In this document: piece after piece, positions 12,280-22,108 of the stretch | How the letters are laid out: each line of letters begins with the position of its first letter | Position numbering within the stretch: the first letter of the stretch is position 1 | From: Brenneria izbisi | GTDB taxonomy: Bacteria > Pseudomonadota > Gammaproteobacteria > Enterobacterales > Enterobacteriaceae | DNA: 64,000 bases | Direction: 5' to 3' | Assembly (NCBI RefSeq): GCF_025840185.1 | Contig: NZ_JAMPJU010000001.1 | Span: 372,001-436,000, forward strand | Notes under the pieces: model-generated | Database searches by the model: none | What the model saw: only the letters and a program-made list of their open reading frames with translations | Told to the model about the DNA's origin: nothing | Made by a program: the position numbers and the translations under genes

Positions 12280-14751
12280 TTATTTTTCCACCGGTTTAAT
12301 CAGCGCCAGAATAGCGGCTAACTGCTCGCGCTGTTTAGCGCTCACTTCCCTTGCGGCGGAATAGCCCGCATTCTGAATAATGGTTTCATTCAAACCGACC
12401 AGCCAGTCATAGATATAAAAAGCGGTATTGTTGGTGGGCGTTAACGCCAGTTTGGTCAGGCGCTGAGATGCACCGAAATTGACGGTCTGTTTTTCCGGCT
12501 TGGCAAAAATCTTGTAGCCACGATTGATACGGCTGGCAGGACGCAATTCTTCCGCTATTTGCTGGAAGCCCAGCCAGGCCACGAAGTCACCCAGCACTGT
12601 CAGCACGCGGGATACCTGACGATCCGCTTTGTTTTCACGGTGTACCCCCAGTTGCTCCGAATCGACCAGCATGCCCACCAGCGAATTCTCGATATTCAGG
12701 CGAATGCTGGCGGTGATGAGCTCTTTCACCAGCATTTCAACCGTGGCTTTTGTCACGCCTAATAGTTCAATTAATGGCGCGTTGTCGGGCAGGTTGCGTA
12801 GATGGTTGATCCAGTAGCGATAGACATGATGCGCATACCCGGCTTCATAACCGTGATCCAATGCCTGAACCGGGGAAGGCGGCTGCGGTTCAGGTTCGAT
12901 CGGATCGTCGGCGAACAGATCGATGTCGATCCCGACACCAAAAGGATCGATGCTGACGGCTGGCGTGCCTGCTTCTTCAATTTCAGCATGGTACGGACCA
13001 TATTCCGGTTGATCTTGCTGTTTCAGATAGAGACGGCGCAGTTCGTCGCGGGAAGGCAGCAGGCGCTCCAGTAGTTCACCGTGTACGCCGGTGCGCGTCT
13101 GCAATGATTTAAGTAATGTCTCCGCGACGCGTTGTTTCTCCGCTGGATCATCGGTGCCAGCGGGGTGATACCAGTTCCCCAACAGGTTGTCACTCAATTC
13201 GCGTTGAATTTCGCTGAGTTGTTCGCTGATACGGCCAAGTTTTACTTCCCGGTGCACTTCAGTTCCCAGCCAGGTCGCCATGCGGGTTACGCCGCGTTTA
13301 TCCATCGCCAGCATGGTTCCCCAGGCATCGCCGGGATTGCCGACGTAGCGCTGTACGGCGGCGTCATGGTTCTGGCCGTGGGTAATGCGGCGATCGAATT
13401 TGGTAACCGCCCAGATCAGGCCCGGTTTGCGTCGGCTGCGGATCTGGGCGTTTTCGCCTTGCGTTTGCCGTACCCAGTAATCCAGGGCTTTGCCTACGGT
13501 TTTGACATCTTCGCGCTTACCAGCCGCGGTGCAGACCATCAGGACGTTCATTTCCTGATTATCGGTATAACGTTCCAACAGGTAGGCGCGTTTGGCGCGC
13601 AGCAGTATTTGCGCCAGCGGGTGGCTGTCATTGCTGGTTTCCGCCGTTTGCGCATCGTCAGTGGCTTCGGCGATATCGCCAAAGCCGGGAAAATCCAGAA
13701 TATCGACTTGTTCAAATAAGGATTCGCGGGTAGGTGAATGCAGCGGGATCAGGAGTTCAACCGCCAACATGGTTAACTCCGCCAGCGATATCTCGGCGGT
13801 TTTTCCCGCACGACCATTGATCACCGGCCTTACCAATACGCCGGGGTCTGATGGGGTGTTAAGACGCTTCAGTGTCGCACCGTTAATAATGCCGTTGGCG
13901 GGTTGCTGGTTTTCATCGACCAGAATTCTGAGCGGCGCCAGTACCTTGCTTGTACCGGAAAGGTGTTGCAAGGTATGACCGAAATGACGATAGGCGTCGG
14001 TTAAGGTTTTGAGATCGCCCCATAACACGGAAAACAACCGGGCGCGATCGTCAATGCCGAGGTAAGGCGCCAACTCCACGGCGACAGGCCAGTAGTGCGT
14101 TTCCAACTGTTTTTGCCGCTTGGCGTCGTGACGGGCCAGATAATCCCACAATTCGACCACTTCATCGCGGGTCATTCCTTCCACCGGCTCCGGCTGACGG
14201 TGTCTCAGCAGGGTTTTCAGGTGTTCGGCAATATAATGCTCATCTAACTCCTCGAACGACGTTTGCTGATTGAGATCATGCAGGAAGGCATGCGCCATAA
14301 TCTTGCCGATGTCTACTTCGCTGAGCAGCAACAATTGCACCGGGAAGGATTTGTTTTTTACGCCAGCCTGACGGCTAAAACGCGTGACCAGCGCCGTGGT
14401 CTGATGCGCCGGATTAATCTGTGCCAGAAAATCGAACTGTTGTCCTTCCAATGATGTTTCCAGCTTGCCATTTTCGCCGCATGCCAGCGAAGAAATCAGA
14501 TAAGATTTCCCCGCCTGCGACAGACCAAAGAAACCAATGGCGATATCCTTGAGCGATACGTCAGCCAGATGTTTTGCTTTGTTGCGGTGGTGACGCAGCT
14601 TGACAACCAGCCGGTCTGCTTCCATATCCAGTCGCGGCGCATTCTGGCGCGTGTTTTCAATCCAGTCGATAGCCTGATCAACGCCCTCGGTGACAGCTTG
14701 TAACTGGTTGTTGAGTCGGCTTGAGAGTTGTTTGGGCGTTAAGGGTCTCAT
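12280..14751 (-). CDS. srfC: SrfC family protein, large dynamin-like GTPase
   Basis: 823 residues, annotated in Salmonella as SrfC (SsrB-regulated factor). Three G motifs are visible: P-loop G76-x4-GKS83, a switch-type DFPG at 353-356, and TKFD at 450-453. They fit a large GTPase with long insertions. The C-terminal half is helical and acidic-linker-rich with no signal peptide. The start codon overlaps the srfB stop (ATGA), so translation is coupled. The family is called a virulence factor in databases because of SPI-2 regulator control in Salmonella, but its molecular function is unsettled. Last gene of the srfA-B-C operon. Confidence 0.88.
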   Translation of the reverse strand: MRPLTPKQLSSRLNNQLQAVTEGVDQAIDWIENTRQNAPRLDMEADRLVVKLRHHRNKAKHLADVSLKDIAIGFFGLSQAGKSYLISSLACGENGKLETSLEGQQFDFLAQINPAHQTTALVTRFSRQAGVKNKSFPVQLLLLSEVDIGKIMAHAFLHDLNQQTSFEELDEHYIAEHLKTLLRHRQPEPVEGMTRDEVVELWDYLARHDAKRQKQLETHYWPVAVELAPYLGIDDRARLFSVLWGDLKTLTDAYRHFGHTLQHLSGTSKVLAPLRILVDENQQPANGIINGATLKRLNTPSDPGVLVRPVINGRAGKTAEISLAELTMLAVELLIPLHSPTRESLFEQVDILDFPGFGDIAEATDDAQTAETSNDSHPLAQILLRAKRAYLLERYTDNQEMNVLMVCTAAGKREDVKTVGKALDYWVRQTQGENAQIRSRRKPGLIWAVTKFDRRITHGQNHDAAVQRYVGNPGDAWGTMLAMDKRGVTRMATWLGTEVHREVKLGRISEQLSEIQRELSDNLLGNWYHPAGTDDPAEKQRVAETLLKSLQTRTGVHGELLERLLPSRDELRRLYLKQQDQPEYGPYHAEIEEAGTPAVSIDPFGVGIDIDLFADDPIEPEPQPPSPVQALDHGYEAGYAHHVYRYWINHLRNLPDNAPLIELLGVTKATVEMLVKELITASIRLNIENSLVGMLVDSEQLGVHRENKADRQVSRVLTVLGDFVAWLGFQQIAEELRPASRINRGYKIFAKPEKQTVNFGASQRLTKLALTPTNNTAFYIYDWLVGLNETIIQNAGYSAAREVSAKQREQLAAILALIKPVEK

Positions 14752-17735
14752 TTTCTAAATACACTCCCACTATCGATCCAGTAGTGCGTGGCGCCGGTGC
14801 CGTTAGCGGTCAAGGTGTTCAACTTAAGCCGTAAATACTGTACGGGAACATGCGCGCCATCTTCCAGAACGGCATCCGCGATTTCAAACCGTTCCGGGCT
14901 ATCCTGACCGTCGCCTTTCGTCACCGCCAGTTTGACGCGCAGGACGCTGTCGCCAACCACTTTTCTCGCCAGTTCCTGATCGACGATCGACAGGGTATAC
15001 AGCGAAGATGCGGGCCAGCGTTCGTTATCAAGCTGACGGAAGCCCAGGCATAGGGAACCGCGTACCTGAAAACTCGCTTCCGGGTCCAGTTTGAAATCGG
15101 CTTCATCCAGATCGATATCGCTGTAATACACGTTATCCGTGGTCAGCGCATTGTTGCTATCCATCATGCCGAGATAGCGGATGGTGGAATAGGGCTGAAA
15201 ATCGCCGACTTTGAAATAGAAGCCTGGCAGACGCAGATCGAGCGCCAGGAGACACAACATGGCGCCTACCGCCGCGGTCGATTTCGGGTTATCAATACGG
15301 CCACGTTTATTGAACGGATACCAGTCATTGGTATGGTAACCGTCCAGCGACAACATGCGATTAATCGGCAAGGGCTGTAAATGCCGGAACAACGCCTGAA
15401 TGCCGGGGAAACGCGAAGGACGACCGGTTAGCAATAAAATATCGCAGGCATAGAGCGATACAACCTCGGACATTAAACGCAGATTCTGCGTAATGTTCAT
15501 GCGGTTGGACAAAAATTCGCCGTGCAGCTTGCTCAATTTGAGAATCAGCGGTACTTGCAGAATATCAAACGGGTTGTCATCTACCGGCAATTCGCGCTGT
15601 ACTTCGTTGTTGATGTATTCCAGCACTTTCTGTGTCGGATGTTGCGTCAGTAACTCGCCGAAAGTCGATTCGATTTCGGCACTGGCGTCCAGCGGATCGA
15701 AGCTTTCATAGGCCTCCAGGATCGCGCGGCCAATTGGGATGAAGATCTGTAACGTCACCTGCTGACGCAGGGTGAGTTGCCCGTCCATCCTGCCTTCATT
15801 GCCAAACAATTTCGCCATTAGCGTGTCCGGGCTGGCTAGGCCGACATCTTTTAATGCCGACTGAAGCGCCGGTAAAACATAAAGCTGGATCACATCAAGC
15901 AGAATATCGTCGCCCGCGACCTTGAAACCTTCGCGGAACAACAGGCGTGGAATGATTTTGACATTGTTGCCGACGCCGTCATCCAGCAAATACTGGGTAA
16001 TCGCCAGATCGGTGGTGCCGCCGCCGATATCTATCGACGCGATACGCAATGTTTTACCGGCTGGCTCACCTTCGGCCAGTTCTTTATCCGGGCGTACCAT
16101 ACTGGCAAAAAAGTCTTCGGCGCGGCCACCGAAATTCACCTGGGCCTCGTTATACAAATAGACCATTTGTCCGCAAGTGGCTTCGTCCCATTCGATCTGC
16201 ACATCCGGCACGGGTACGCGGCTTTTTTGCTTGTCCGCGGTCGTAGTGAAGTCATCATCCAGCGGATGCCAGCCGACAGCTTTCCATACCAGCGCGATCG
16301 CTTCATGCATCCGGCGACGGAAAATTTCACGTTCGGGCTTGGGCATGGCCGAGGGCAGCGTCAGAATAATGTTGCGCAACTGACGCGGCGCGGCACTGTG
16401 GATCATTTTCAGCCGTTGCGCCGCGCTGTTCATCTGCATCATCGCCTGAAGCAGTAATTCGGATAGCATAAATGTCATGATGGCACTGCGGCTGTAGTGC
16501 GCGGAGAATACGGGCAATCGCTCGTCCAACGGTTGGTTGTACAGCGGCTGACCTTCATCATTGAGCAGGATGGTCAGCGGCATGGCCGTCGCCAGCGGCT
16601 CATTTTGCGAATGCGCATCGGGCTGGCTGAAACGCCAGCCAGGGGCATAGCTCTCTTCATCCCACAGATAACGACGCGGGCTGGAAATCCCCGTTGAACC
16701 CTCTGTACCCTGACGCAACAGCGCCATCCGGCTCGCCTCACGACCGACACGGACGATTGACGGCCAGAGGAAAGCATCATCGCGACCGCTTTCCACGGAG
16801 AAGTTTTGCTTACCGAATTTCGCCTGAGCAAATTCAACACGGCTCTCAAACAGTTCGTTATACAGGTAATGCGGTTCGCTCAGATCACGCAGTTGTAATT
16901 CGTAGGTCTGTTTCAGGCCATTGCTTTCATCCGCATGGTCTTCAACCAGAATACCGCAAGTGTGCGAGTTACCGACATCAAGGATCAGATCCACATTGAC
17001 GGCGGGTTCTTGTAACGTTTTGGTATTAATGCGAATTTCTGGCACGGACAGTTGATTGCCCAACATGTCCAGCAGGTTCATGAAGTGCGCCTGATATTCA
17101 AATCCTCTGAGCGCGGCCTTGATATCACGGGCATCCCGATTTTCCTGCCGGGTGGCCTGCTGAACGAATACTTCCCTCAACCAGCCGTCAACCCAGGTTT
17201 GATCAAGAAACTCCCCCAGTTCATCACTGTGGTAAGCCAGGGCAAAGCTGCCGCCGGTTTTGATGTCATTCTCATTGGGCGCCAGCGCTTCATAGGGATG
17301 TCCTTCAGGATACACTTTGGTATCAAAAGCCAGGCAGATGCGGTGAGTATTACCGTCCTGATCCGGCTTATCCAGCGCGAGGATTTGCATCCGCGCCCAG
17401 TTATCCGGCCCGCCCATAAAGGTACGCGGCGGATTGAAGCGTAAAAAAGGCAGCGGCAGCCAGATTTTTTCCAGCAACTTCAGCGATTGCTCAAGCGGAA
17501 TACTCAGTTCCGGCTTGACCACCTCCGGCAGCGCGCCGATGGGCGAGGGCAGCAAATACTTGTCTGTCTGTTCATCATAAATCAGGCGCAGTAGCGGCCC
17601 GTTGGCGCTTTTACGGACATATTTATTTGGAAAATCAATGCTTGCTTCCGGTTTCAGTGCGAAATCCAGAAACTGGATCCCGCTGTCCTGAATAAGCGTA
17701 ATTCGTTGTTTATAATCAGTAATCGTTGCCAGCAT
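14748..17735 (-). CDS. srfB: SrfB family protein, actin/Hsp70-fold ATPase
   Basis: 995 residues. Two phosphate-binding loops of the actin/Hsp70/ParM superfamily are visible: DVGNSHTCGIL with Asp253 and ASIDIGGGTTDLAI with Asp569. A later LLLTGRPSRFPGIQALF stretch near 790 fits the adenosine loop. This gives an ATP-binding actin-like core within a long protein. It overlaps both neighbours by 1 and 4 bases, implying a stoichiometric complex with SrfA and SrfC. The overall name follows Salmonella SrfB; the ATPase assignment is from motifs and has not been shown here. Confidence 0.88.
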   Translation of the reverse strand: MLATITDYKQRITLIQDSGIQFLDFALKPEASIDFPNKYVRKSANGPLLRLIYDEQTDKYLLPSPIGALPEVVKPELSIPLEQSLKLLEKIWLPLPFLRFNPPRTFMGGPDNWARMQILALDKPDQDGNTHRICLAFDTKVYPEGHPYEALAPNENDIKTGGSFALAYHSDELGEFLDQTWVDGWLREVFVQQATRQENRDARDIKAALRGFEYQAHFMNLLDMLGNQLSVPEIRINTKTLQEPAVNVDLILDVGNSHTCGILVEDHADESNGLKQTYELQLRDLSEPHYLYNELFESRVEFAQAKFGKQNFSVESGRDDAFLWPSIVRVGREASRMALLRQGTEGSTGISSPRRYLWDEESYAPGWRFSQPDAHSQNEPLATAMPLTILLNDEGQPLYNQPLDERLPVFSAHYSRSAIMTFMLSELLLQAMMQMNSAAQRLKMIHSAAPRQLRNIILTLPSAMPKPEREIFRRRMHEAIALVWKAVGWHPLDDDFTTTADKQKSRVPVPDVQIEWDEATCGQMVYLYNEAQVNFGGRAEDFFASMVRPDKELAEGEPAGKTLRIASIDIGGGTTDLAITQYLLDDGVGNNVKIIPRLLFREGFKVAGDDILLDVIQLYVLPALQSALKDVGLASPDTLMAKLFGNEGRMDGQLTLRQQVTLQIFIPIGRAILEAYESFDPLDASAEIESTFGELLTQHPTQKVLEYINNEVQRELPVDDNPFDILQVPLILKLSKLHGEFLSNRMNITQNLRLMSEVVSLYACDILLLTGRPSRFPGIQALFRHLQPLPINRMLSLDGYHTNDWYPFNKRGRIDNPKSTAAVGAMLCLLALDLRLPGFYFKVGDFQPYSTIRYLGMMDSNNALTTDNVYYSDIDLDEADFKLDPEASFQVRGSLCLGFRQLDNERWPASSLYTLSIVDQELARKVVGDSVLRVKLAVTKGDGQDSPERFEIADAVLEDGAHVPVQYLRLKLNTLTANGTGATHYWIDSGSVFRK

Positions 17736-19132
17736 TAGGATTTACTCTCGCGCGTTACCGTCATAGGGAAGACCGAATCGGCGTTGTAGCGACCAATACA
17801 CTCCGCCGCGCCAGCCGCGCTTTGTTTACACACGATTTCCGGCATCTGGAATCTGGAGTTATCACTGCACCGCGCTCTGGAACGGCTGTTAATAATCAGA
17901 TTACCGGAGCTCATCAATCCGGCTTCAATATTCGCACGACAAGTGACGCCATCACCGTGCGTAATCCTTGCGGTGCCTCGACCATCCTTGATTTGGTATC
18001 TCAGGCTCGGCGGGCGACCGGTGATCGGCGGTGTTTTGGCATCAACCGCAACACGCCAGGTCCCATTAAGGAATTTGATGGAACCGATACGCACCGCATC
18101 CGCAGGCATCACCAGATCGTCTTTCCCGGCGGGAACCACCGGCGGCGCGGGCTCAGGAAGCGGGGCTGGCGGCGCTGCAATGTCTTTGGGTTCACTGGCG
18201 GCCGGCGGTTTGACGGCGGGTGTTTCCGCCACCGGTGCGGCTATCGTCGTTTCAGGGGGCGCGGTTTCAGCCGGCGGCGCTTTTTCGACGACGGGTTCGG
18301 CGGGTGTGGTTTCAGCCGGAGCAGGCGCGTTATTGACCGGCGGCTGCGGGGCGGAAGAAGGCAGGACGCGTTTTTGCGGCGTACTGGCTGATGCTAATCG
18401 ATCCGTCTCGGAAGCGGCGCTCTGTTCCGACACGCATCCACGAATTTGCAACGTCAATACCGTCGCCAACGCCGCCGCCGGGAGTAGCCACCACATCCGC
18501 ATCCAGGGACTGCGGACAGCAACGGCGGGTTGGGGGGCGGGAACAGGCTCCGGCGTGACGACAGGTTTGGGTGCGGGCGCAACAGCGGGGGCCGCGGGAG
18601 GCTGCGCATAAGCGGATGTGGGCACCGTAAACAGCGGCTCACTCTCTTTTTCTGCCGGGCGCAGGCAATCAAGCGCATCGGTGCGGGATTTCTTATCCAG
18701 ATTGACGAAGCCCCAGAAGGTCAGTACTGGATTTCCATCAACCAGATAGACATGGTTCGGCCCCGGAAACTGGATAGCTTTCGCCAGCAGAACGCCAAAC
18801 AGCTTTTGACCGGCTTTCTCCGCATTTTGCGCACGCTGGCTGATTTCAGCAACAGTAGCCTGATAATTTTCCAATCGTTTTAGCGCAACATTGCGTTCTT
18901 CTTCGCTAGCAGCAATCCATGAGGTAATTTTGCCTTCGACTGGCGAATACCAGTCAATTCGGTCGCCATTTTCATTAGGCTGGGGGATCGCCAGACAGTC
19001 TGCAATCTGCTGTTGTTTTCGCAGACGTAATGTTTCCCGTAACTGAAGTGCTGATGCATAAACCGGCTGCCCATTTTCGCCTAGCGCCAGAAAATCATCC
19101 AAACTTCCACTACGTAAAAATAATTTTGCCAC
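17735..19132 (-). CDS. srfA: SrfA family bitopic membrane protein
   Basis: 465 residues beginning at a GTG (19132). An N-terminal cytoplasmic region of about 170 residues (MAKLFLRSGSLDDFL...) is followed by a Pro/Ala/Val-rich linker. One membrane helix follows at about 213-233 (MWWLLPAAALATVLTLQIRGC). A second, longer Pro/Ala/Glu linker leads to a C-terminal domain with cysteines (VTCRANIEAG, CSDNSRFQ, IVCKQ, ECIGRY) that would be periplasmic. The layout suggests an envelope anchor or sensor for SrfB/SrfC. First gene of the operon; its stop overlaps the srfB start by one base. Confidence 0.82.
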   Translation of the reverse strand: MAKLFLRSGSLDDFLALGENGQPVYASALQLRETLRLRKQQQIADCLAIPQPNENGDRIDWYSPVEGKITSWIAASEEERNVALKRLENYQATVAEISQRAQNAEKAGQKLFGVLLAKAIQFPGPNHVYLVDGNPVLTFWGFVNLDKKSRTDALDCLRPAEKESEPLFTVPTSAYAQPPAAPAVAPAPKPVVTPEPVPAPQPAVAVRSPWMRMWWLLPAAALATVLTLQIRGCVSEQSAASETDRLASASTPQKRVLPSSAPQPPVNNAPAPAETTPAEPVVEKAPPAETAPPETTIAAPVAETPAVKPPAASEPKDIAAPPAPLPEPAPPVVPAGKDDLVMPADAVRIGSIKFLNGTWRVAVDAKTPPITGRPPSLRYQIKDGRGTARITHGDGVTCRANIEAGLMSSGNLIINSRSRARCSDNSRFQMPEIVCKQSAAGAAECIGRYNADSVFPMTVTRESKS

Positions 19133-19458
19133 GCAAAAGAGACCTTTTGTAATAGATGCCTAAAGCAGAAAATAGAATGTAATCTGCGACAGGGTATACT
19201 TTAGTGCTAATGATGGCGAATCAAACGCTTAAAGAAGTGACAAAACAGACAAATATTTAAGCTATAGATGGTATTGAAACCGCAAATACCGGGGCAAAAT
19301 CGCGGTTGTTTTGTCTGGCAGATAAAAATCAGCGTTCCCCCCCATCAAGATTTGATGAAAAAATAGCCAATAGAGATCAATCGCAGTGATTGAGAGGTTA
19401 TGTTATTGGCAGGAGTCGAGCCTGCCGCTTAAAATTTTCGTCACGTTAATTCTTGTGT
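19133..19458. other. 326-base gap between srfA and yjbD
   Basis: Should hold the srfABC promoter, reading left. I see no convincing -35/-10 pair, no hairpin terminator and no ORF with a ribosome site. Confidence 0.5.
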
Positions 19459-19725
19459 TTAGCGTCGGCCTCGGAGATTGGTATTGGCAGACCACTCATA
19501 GGTTGTTGAAATATCAGGTTTGAACTTGTCCTTTTTCCTCTGAGCCTGGGCCTTTTTCACGACGGCCTCACGTTCTTTGGTTAACTTATCAATGTAATCG
19601 TCTTTGATGTGGTTATTTTCGGAATTAGTCAGCACGCGACCGCGTTTTTTTCTTTCCTGATCGAGCAAGGTTTTCAACTGACGTTGCTCACTTTCGGTCA
19701 TATCTTTCTGCGTTAATCGGGACAT
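19459..19725 (-). CDS. yjbD: DUF3811 protein YjbD
   Basis: 88-residue, highly charged small protein (RLTQKDMTESEQRQLKTLL, GRVLTNSENN, then WSANTNLRGRR). The start and end motifs match E. coli YjbD (ITQKEMTEREQRELKTLL ... WSANTSTRGRR). No membrane segment or signal peptide; function unknown. In E. coli it lies elsewhere, beside lysC-pgi, so its place here between srfABC and an expansin is a rearrangement relative to E. coli. Confidence 0.85.
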   Translation of the reverse strand: MSRLTQKDMTESEQRQLKTLLDQERKKRGRVLTNSENNHIKDDYIDKLTKEREAVVKKAQAQRKKDKFKPDISTTYEWSANTNLRGRR

Positions 19726-19879
19726 AGCGGTTCGCCAGGTAGAGGAAGATATTTCATTGTAGAGGAAAAGGGCGGCAGGGTCATCGCGAACGGGAAAAAT
19801 AGTTAACCTCGATAAATTTTATGAAGGCGAGAGCCATTATCCAACAACAGCAATAACTCTCGACCTTGAAAGAGGGTTA

Positions 19880-20569
19880 TTACAGTTGTACGTTCCCCGT
19901 GATCAAATAGGCTGATGATGTGCTTTGCAACATGGGCGGCAGCGTATCACGCAGCGTGTTGCCTTTTATATCGGTGAATTCGATAGCAATATTATTATTG
20001 CCAACATGCTCTAAAATGAAATGGTTATAATCGGTTTTCGGCGCAGAAATCCATTGATTATCCCGCATGTATTTCATTTCAATTACCGGATATTTCACAT
20101 TTCTGAATTGTACAGCGGCCCAGTAAGGGTTTGAGCCTTCTTTTATTCTGTAAACGACATTGCCATTGACCGGAGCTTCGATCAAAACCCAATTGATATC
20201 TATTTTCCCATCTTTTAAATCGCCGATTTTTTCAAACGCATTAAATGATAAATCCAATGCGCAGTCGCCGCCTTCGGGATATAAATCAGTCACGTATACG
20301 ACTGTACTTCCGTTAGGCCCGCTTACTTGCAAATATGCCCCGGCCAACGCAGCCTTTACGCCGCGATAATCCAGTTGATTCCGGTTTAATGCGGTGATTT
20401 CCATATCCTGGGGAATGGGATCCAACAGAAGTGCGCCGCCGGAATATCCCGAACCAGTCGCAGTGGCATAGCCGTAGCATATGTCACCCAATTCCCATTT
20501 TGCATGAGCCGTATTGACGAGAGGAGTAACTAATAATGCAGATATTAGTAAAGAGGTTATTTTATTCAT
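19880..20569 (-). CDS. exlX: Bacterial expansin (EXLX1/YoaJ type)
   Basis: 229 residues with a signal peptide ending THA|KW. Domain 1 is a double-psi beta-barrel with GYATATGSGYSGGA, LDPIPQDMEITALN and VTDLYPEGGDCALDLS. The last stretch contains the Asp (D106) equivalent to essential D82 of Bacillus subtilis EXLX1. Domain 2 (CBM63) has YRIKEGSNPYW and TDYNHF. The aromatic surface reads Tyr149-Trp150-Tyr181, against Trp125-Trp126-Tyr157 in EXLX1. Expansins loosen cellulose-xyloglucan contacts without hydrolysis. ATG at 20569 is preferred to an upstream GTG because GGGAT lies six bases before it. Isolated gene in an AT-rich patch, consistent with acquisition. Confidence 0.94.
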   Translation of the reverse strand: MNKITSLLISALLVTPLVNTAHAKWELGDICYGYATATGSGYSGGALLLDPIPQDMEITALNRNQLDYRGVKAALAGAYLQVSGPNGSTVVYVTDLYPEGGDCALDLSFNAFEKIGDLKDGKIDINWVLIEAPVNGNVVYRIKEGSNPYWAAVQFRNVKYPVIEMKYMRDNQWISAPKTDYNHFILEHVGNNNIAIEFTDIKGNTLRDTLPPMLQSTSSAYLITGNVQL

Positions 20570-21192
20570 GTTCACATCCCATATGATTAAAGATTAATAA
20601 AATACTCCATAACCGAAATAGATTTCGAATCCGCCTCGGTATTTTGGAATATACTACTTTTGCTTTCAAAAGGGAAATGTTTATATTTTTAGTACGGAGC
20701 AGCATTAAGGAGTGTGCGGGAGGAGGTTCAAAGAAAAATTAATATAAAACTTTTAAGTACAAGAGTTTTTATGCATAAACATCAGGCCAGATAATCATAA
20801 CGTAATGATAATCATGATATTAACAATAACAAACAGTTAGTCACAAAATAACATCGTAACCTGGTGATCTTAATAAAAACTAACATGGCAAGAAGTATGT
20901 TTTAAATAAATACTTCCCAGGCACACATTAATATGTGAGTTATATACCTATTAGATGTGAAACGTAGGGACTAAATTTACTCAATCCGTTCCGTAAAAAT
21001 GATATTCCTCAGGTGCCTGATTTTACTATCGCGATGCTAATTGAGTCCGCTAAAGCGGGCCGTTGGCTATATGACTGAGAGGAGGATTAATACTGGGGGG
21101 CTGCTATTTTTCGCTCTTCGTTATCTTAGTGCGCATAATGTATATTATGTTAAATTTAATCTCTACCAACCATAGCCGGTTGCACTCTTTAT
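20570..21192. other. AT-rich intergenic region, about 620 bases
   Basis: Lies between the expansin start and the RES toxin stop. It holds small inverted repeats (GAAGTAT/ATACTTC at about 20891-20916; CACAT/ATGTG at 20934-20947) and long A/T tracts, but no ORF with a ribosome site. It presumably contains the expansin promoter, and may be debris of an acquired segment. Confidence 0.5.
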
Positions 21193-21654
21193 CTATATAA
21201 GTAAACGCCGATCAAACAAAAACGGTATCTCCTCCACTGTGCCAAAGTGATTTTTAAATGCTGGATGCTCTGGATTCAGTATCGCATTACTTTCTCTTGG
21301 AATGATGCTGGATGGCACGACAAGCGCCATCCCTTCAGCGGATTGCAGCCAACCGGTTCCTACATCCATCGTTGAAACCGGTGCGGGATCTTGCCGCCAG
21401 TTATCAGGTAAAAAATCCGGCGCAAGATATGTCACTTCATCATCAGGAATTTCAATGCTAAACAGAGAATATTGTTCAAGTATCGCGTCTTTAGATACAT
21501 GAACCAGCACTTCCAGTACTGCGAGTGAAATTGACGTTGCAACGTATACCGCTGAATACCCTTTGTGGTTCCAGCGGCCACCATATTGTTTGGCGCCATA
21601 TCCTGTCCAGGCATCTGAAGCATAGGCCGTTTTTATCAGACGATAAAAAATCAT
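21193..21654 (-). CDS. RES-domain toxin
   Basis: 153-residue RES-family protein. Conserved residues are Arg27 (YGGRWN), Tyr37 (AVYVA) and Glu48 (LEVLVH), spaced as in known RES toxins that degrade NAD+ by an ADP-ribosyltransferase-like fold, plus a Ser in VVPSSIIP. It overlaps the upstream antitoxin gene by 4 bases (ATGA), the normal order antitoxin-toxin. Likely a type II toxin whose free form depletes NAD+. Activity is inferred from family. Confidence 0.9.
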   Translation of the reverse strand: MIFYRLIKTAYASDAWTGYGAKQYGGRWNHKGYSAVYVATSISLAVLEVLVHVSKDAILEQYSLFSIEIPDDEVTYLAPDFLPDNWRQDPAPVSTMDVGTGWLQSAEGMALVVPSSIIPRESNAILNPEHPAFKNHFGTVEEIPFLFDRRLLI

Positions 21655-22094
21655 GAAAAAACGCCATGCTCCAGTCTGCCAATCAGATCTAATACTGCCA
21701 ATGCCCCGCTTTCCGTGGTCATCAGTGAAACGGGCGCGACGTAGCCTAGTCCTTTCACCGGTTGATTGAGCCAGTGATAAGCATCTGATTTGTTACCGCC
21801 AAAAAGCTGTACCGCCGCATCCATAACACGCACGAAACGGGCAACCCGCTCACTTTCATCCTGCGATAGACTTTTCCCGGCGCTTTTACGACGAGCAACA
21901 TTGCGCTCGTTGATGCCAGTGACTCGCATGATGTCCGCTTTGGACATTGAAGACCAGAGGCGAATATCATCCAACACATCAACAGGTAAACCCGCTTTTA
22001 GCACCAAAGTAAGTTCTACTCCGCGCGCGGGTAAACCGGCATGGCGCCAGAGCGCATTATCACAGGGTTTCTCAACAGGGATATATGTTCTCAT
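21651..22094 (-). CDS. Xre/MbcA/ParS-type antitoxin (DUF2384)
   Basis: 147-residue antitoxin with an N-terminal helix-turn-helix-like region (SMSKADIMRVTGINERNVARRKSAG) and a C-terminal DUF2384 toxin-binding domain (AVQLFGGNKSDAYHWLNQPVKGLG). Start at 22094 has a perfect AAGGAG site; the in-frame ATG at 22121 lies inside an operator-like palindrome and lacks a site. It would neutralise the RES toxin encoded immediately downstream and repress the shared promoter. Confidence 0.88.
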   Translation of the reverse strand: MRTYIPVEKPCDNALWRHAGLPARGVELTLVLKAGLPVDVLDDIRLWSSMSKADIMRVTGINERNVARRKSAGKSLSQDESERVARFVRVMDAAVQLFGGNKSDAYHWLNQPVKGLGYVAPVSLMTTESGALAVLDLIGRLEHGVFS

Positions 22095-22108
22095 AACGCT
22101 CTCCTTAC

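Noticed and set aside
20935-21190. Possible degenerate gene or mobile-element remnant between expansin and RES toxin
   Set aside because: No translated stretch with recognisable similarity, no terminal inverted repeats or target duplication seen.
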